Positions 61,946 through 64,000 of a stretch of 64,000 nucleotides of DNA are shown piece after piece. Position numbers and translations under genes: made by a program. The number at the start of each line of letters is the position of its first letter. Within the stretch, counting starts at the first letter, position 1. Source of the DNA: Salmonirosea aquatica (GTDB lineage Bacteria > Bacteroidota > Bacteroidia > Cytophagales > Spirosomataceae); the NCBI RefSeq assembly GCF_009296315.1, contig NZ_WHLY01000002.1, positions 2,170,001 through 2,234,000 of the forward strand, written 5' to 3'. The notes under the pieces are model-generated. The model did no database searches. It had not been told where the DNA came from and saw nothing but the letters and a program-made list of their open reading frames with translations.

Positions 61946-63184
61946 ATGAAAAAAAACTCTGTCTCCCGCCGTAGTGCCATTCAGTCTGTACTGGGCGTGG
62001 CGGGAATGAGCGCCATAGCATTGCCCAAAAATTCCTATGCTGCCACGCCTACTCCGTTCCGCGACTACGGGCAGGTGAAAATTACCAAGCTGGAAACCTT
62101 TCTGGTAAAACCCCGCTGGATTTTCCTGAAGATCCACACGGATGCGGGCGGTATCTACGGCCTGGGTGAACCGCTGCTGGAAGGCCGGGCGCTCACCATT
62201 CAAACGGCCATTAAAGAAGTAGAGCCCTACCTCATCGGCAAAGATCCGCGCCAGGTGGTACATCACTGGCAGGCCATCTACCGCCACGCCTTCTACCGCG
62301 GTGGCCCCATCCTCACCAGCGCCCTCAGCGGCATAGACCACGCGCTCTGGGATATCAAAGGCAAACTCCTCGGGGTACCTGTCTACGAGCTACTGGGCGG
62401 CCCCACTCGTGACCGGGTACGCATCTACGGCCGCGCCGCTAATGCGGAAGACATGAAGAAACGGAAAGCGGAGGGTTATAACGTGATCAAAACGGGAGTA
62501 GCCAAAATCAACCCGGCCAATATTGTCGAAAACCCGAAATTCATAAAGTACGCGGCCGACAACTTTGCTTCCCTGCGGGAGGCGGGCGGCCTGGATATGG
62601 ACATCGCCATCGATTTTCATGGGTCCATAGCTCCCCAAACCGCCAAGGTACTCATCAAGGAGTTGGAACAATACCAGCCGATGTTCGTAGAAGAGCCGTG
62701 CCAGGCGCAGAATGTGGATACCATGGTGGATATAGCCCGGGGTACCCATATTCCTATCGCCACAGGCGAGCGCATATTCACCAAGTGGGGTTTCCGGGAA
62801 ATTCTGGAAAAAGGTGCCGCCAGCATTATCCAGCCCGACCTGTGCCACGCGGGCGGTATCACCGAAGGCCGCGTGATCGCAGGCATGGCCGAGGCCTACT
62901 ACGTACCCATTGCTCCACATAATCCCATGGGCCCCATCTCGCTGGCTGTCGGCCTGAACCTCGCTGCTAGCGTACCCAATTTCCTGGTGCAAGAGCAGGT
63001 TTCACTGGGCGAGGGGTACCTTAAGAATCCTTTCAAGCTGCAGAAAGACGGCACTGTACTTATTCCGAAAGGTCCCGGACTTGGCGTGGAGCTGGATGAG
63101 GATTTGATGAAGGATAAGATCGGCCACGATTGGAAAAACCCGGAAACCTACAATGCCCTGGATGGCTCGGTGACGGATTGGTGA
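61946..63184 (+). CDS. Tat-exported galactonate-dehydratase-like enolase-superfamily protein
   Basis: 412 residues. Signal SVSRRSAIQSVLGVAGMSAI (twin Arg). Body: IKTGVAKINPANIVEN, metal ligands Asp in DIAIDFHGS, Glu in PMFVEEPCQAQN and Glu in IATGERIFTKWGFREIL, His in IAPHNPMGPISLAVGLNLAASVPNFL. The EEP, GER and PHNPMGP boxes are those of DgoD-type galactonate/gluconate dehydratases, which form 2-keto-3-deoxy acids. The exact acid is not certain. Confidence 0.85.
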   Translation: MKKNSVSRRSAIQSVLGVAGMSAIALPKNSYAATPTPFRDYGQVKITKLETFLVKPRWIFLKIHTDAGGIYGLGEPLLEGRALTIQTAIKEVEPYLIGKDPRQVVHHWQAIYRHAFYRGGPILTSALSGIDHALWDIKGKLLGVPVYELLGGPTRDRVRIYGRAANAEDMKKRKAEGYNVIKTGVAKINPANIVENPKFIKYAADNFASLREAGGLDMDIAIDFHGSIAPQTAKVLIKELEQYQPMFVEEPCQAQNVDTMVDIARGTHIPIATGERIFTKWGFREILEKGAASIIQPDLCHAGGITEGRVIAGMAEAYYVPIAPHNPMGPISLAVGLNLAASVPNFLVQEQVSLGEGYLKNPFKLQKDGTVLIPKGPGLGVELDEDLMKDKIGHDWKNPETYNALDGSVTDW

Positions 63185-63312
63185 TTTTCCGGCAGATTTA
63201 TTCAAAGTTAGGGTCCAATCTAATGACCTTTCTCGCCGCGATGAATCCGCTTTGCACAATTCATGGAAGTAAAAAAGTCGTTTTACTTTCCTTTTTCAAA
63301 AAACACAATTCC

Positions 63313-64000
63313 ATGAAAAAGAAAATAGCTGTTGCTCTCCTGTGCCTGAGCTTCATACCTAGAGATGATTTCCCCTCCACCCAAATCACCAACGGACTCA
63401 TTACGGCCACACTGCACCTACCCGACGCCCAGAAAGGCTACTACCGGGGTACCCGTTTCGACTGGTCGGGCGTAATGCCCTCGCTGCAATACAAGGGACA
63501 TCAGTACTTCGGACTATGGAACCCGGCGCCCTACGACCCGAAACTGCACGATGCCATCACCGGTCCTGTGGAAGAGTTTACGGCGGTAGGTTTGGAGGAA
63601 GCAGAGGTTGGGAAGGAGTTCGTCAAGATCGGAGTTGGATCTTTGGTCAAACCCGATGACAAGCCTTATTCGTTCGCCCGAAATTACGAAATCAAAAACC
63701 CGGGTACCTGGACGGTAAAACCCGGAAAAGACCGCGTGGAGTACACCCACATACTGAAAGATGCCGCTGGCTATGCCTATGAGTACCGGAAAGCAGTACA
63801 ACTGGTAAAAGGAAAACCGGAATTGGTACTGGAACATAGCCTGAAAAACATAGGTACCAAAACCATGGAATTCAGTACCTACAACCACAACTTTTTTGTC
63901 ATCGACGGTGAACCTACCGGCCCGAACATCCGCACCACTTTTCCCTATGAAGTGAGCGCCGAAGGTAAAGGGTTCGGTACCATCGCCGAAGCCAAAAATA
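63313..64000 (+). CDS. Aldose-1-epimerase-like protein, 5' part (runs off window)
   Basis: The frame from ATG 63313 is open to the right edge (229 codons visible, no stop). N-terminus MKKKIAVALLCLSFIP is a signal sequence. The visible part has GLITATLHLPDAQKGYYRGTRFDWSGVMPSLQYKG, KIGVGSLVKPDDKPYSF and STYNHNFFVIDG, resembling Bacteroidota proteins annotated as galactose-mutarotase/aldose-1-epimerase-like. A role in anomer conversion of an incoming sugar would fit the locus. It follows the galactonate-dehydratase-like gene by 128 bp. Confidence 0.7.
   Translation, partial: MKKKIAVALLCLSFIPRDDFPSTQITNGLITATLHLPDAQKGYYRGTRFDWSGVMPSLQYKGHQYFGLWNPAPYDPKLHDAITGPVEEFTAVGLEEAEVGKEFVKIGVGSLVKPDDKPYSFARNYEIKNPGTWTVKPGKDRVEYTHILKDAAGYAYEYRKAVQLVKGKPELVLEHSLKNIGTKTMEFSTYNHNFFVIDGEPTGPNIRTTFPYEVSAEGKGFGTIAEAKN

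Overview
The window is chromosomal DNA of a Bacteroidota bacterium, most likely order Cytophagales (Spirosomataceae/Cytophagaceae-like). The evidence is type IX secretion genes (PorU, PorV), a GldB-like gliding lipoprotein, a SusC/SusD pair, promoter-like TAnnTTTG boxes, lipoproteins with Cys-Lys-Lys or Cys-Gln-Lys starts, few Shine-Dalgarno sequences and about 50-55% GC by eye. The genus is inference. The palindrome GGTACC is strikingly over-represented in genes and spacers alike.

Layout. 1-4639: end of a serine hydrolase, DinB protein, lone ABC ATPase, exported amidohydrolase, alpha/beta hydrolase. 4640-13800 is an accessory region made of two adjacent insertions, each bracketed by a broken copy of a neighbouring gene. 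One is a large LRR-Roc-COR protein with a DUF4062/TIR-like C-terminus, flanked by a GNAT gene and a relic of a GNAT 3' end. The other is a cholesterol-dependent-cytolysin-like lipoprotein with a TPR/HTH regulator, lying between a truncated and an intact DUF72 gene. 14317-17450: hisH-hisA-hisF-hisIE behind what reads as a classical attenuator (leader peptide with three His codons, antiterminator, terminator). 17463-24530: holin-like membrane protein, GGGP synthase, a tiny Met/Asp/Thr lipoprotein with its own promoter and terminator, SprT-like protein, PorU and PorV. 24543-33881: inactive M16-like protein, GlpF, PurB, ProC, TlpA-like thioredoxin, GatB, alginate-lyase-like protein, orphan antitoxin, lipoprotein. 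33991-37078: three-part transhydrogenase. 37209-39110: divergent cluster of four lipocalin-like lipoproteins, two with one-base frameshifts in the same GGGTACC context. 39112-42191: carotenoid genes crtB and crtI and an ECF sigma factor. 42460-52494: NAD-dependent epimerase-like protein, GldB, ABC exporter, membrane-anchored MutS homologue, secreted protein, GH31, MFS transporter. 53068-64000: sugar-acid locus with SusC, SusD, three Tat-exported enolase-superfamily enzymes, a LacI regulator and an aldose-epimerase-like gene cut by the window edge.

How it fits together. The last block looks like one regulon: outer-membrane uptake by SusCD, dehydration or isomerisation of sugar acids by periplasmic enolase-superfamily enzymes, and control by the local LacI protein. 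A LacI-like site occupies the spacer of the candidate susC promoter. PorU and PorV form the T9SS attachment complex. The accessory block (Roco protein, cytolysin) is where novel biology is most likely.
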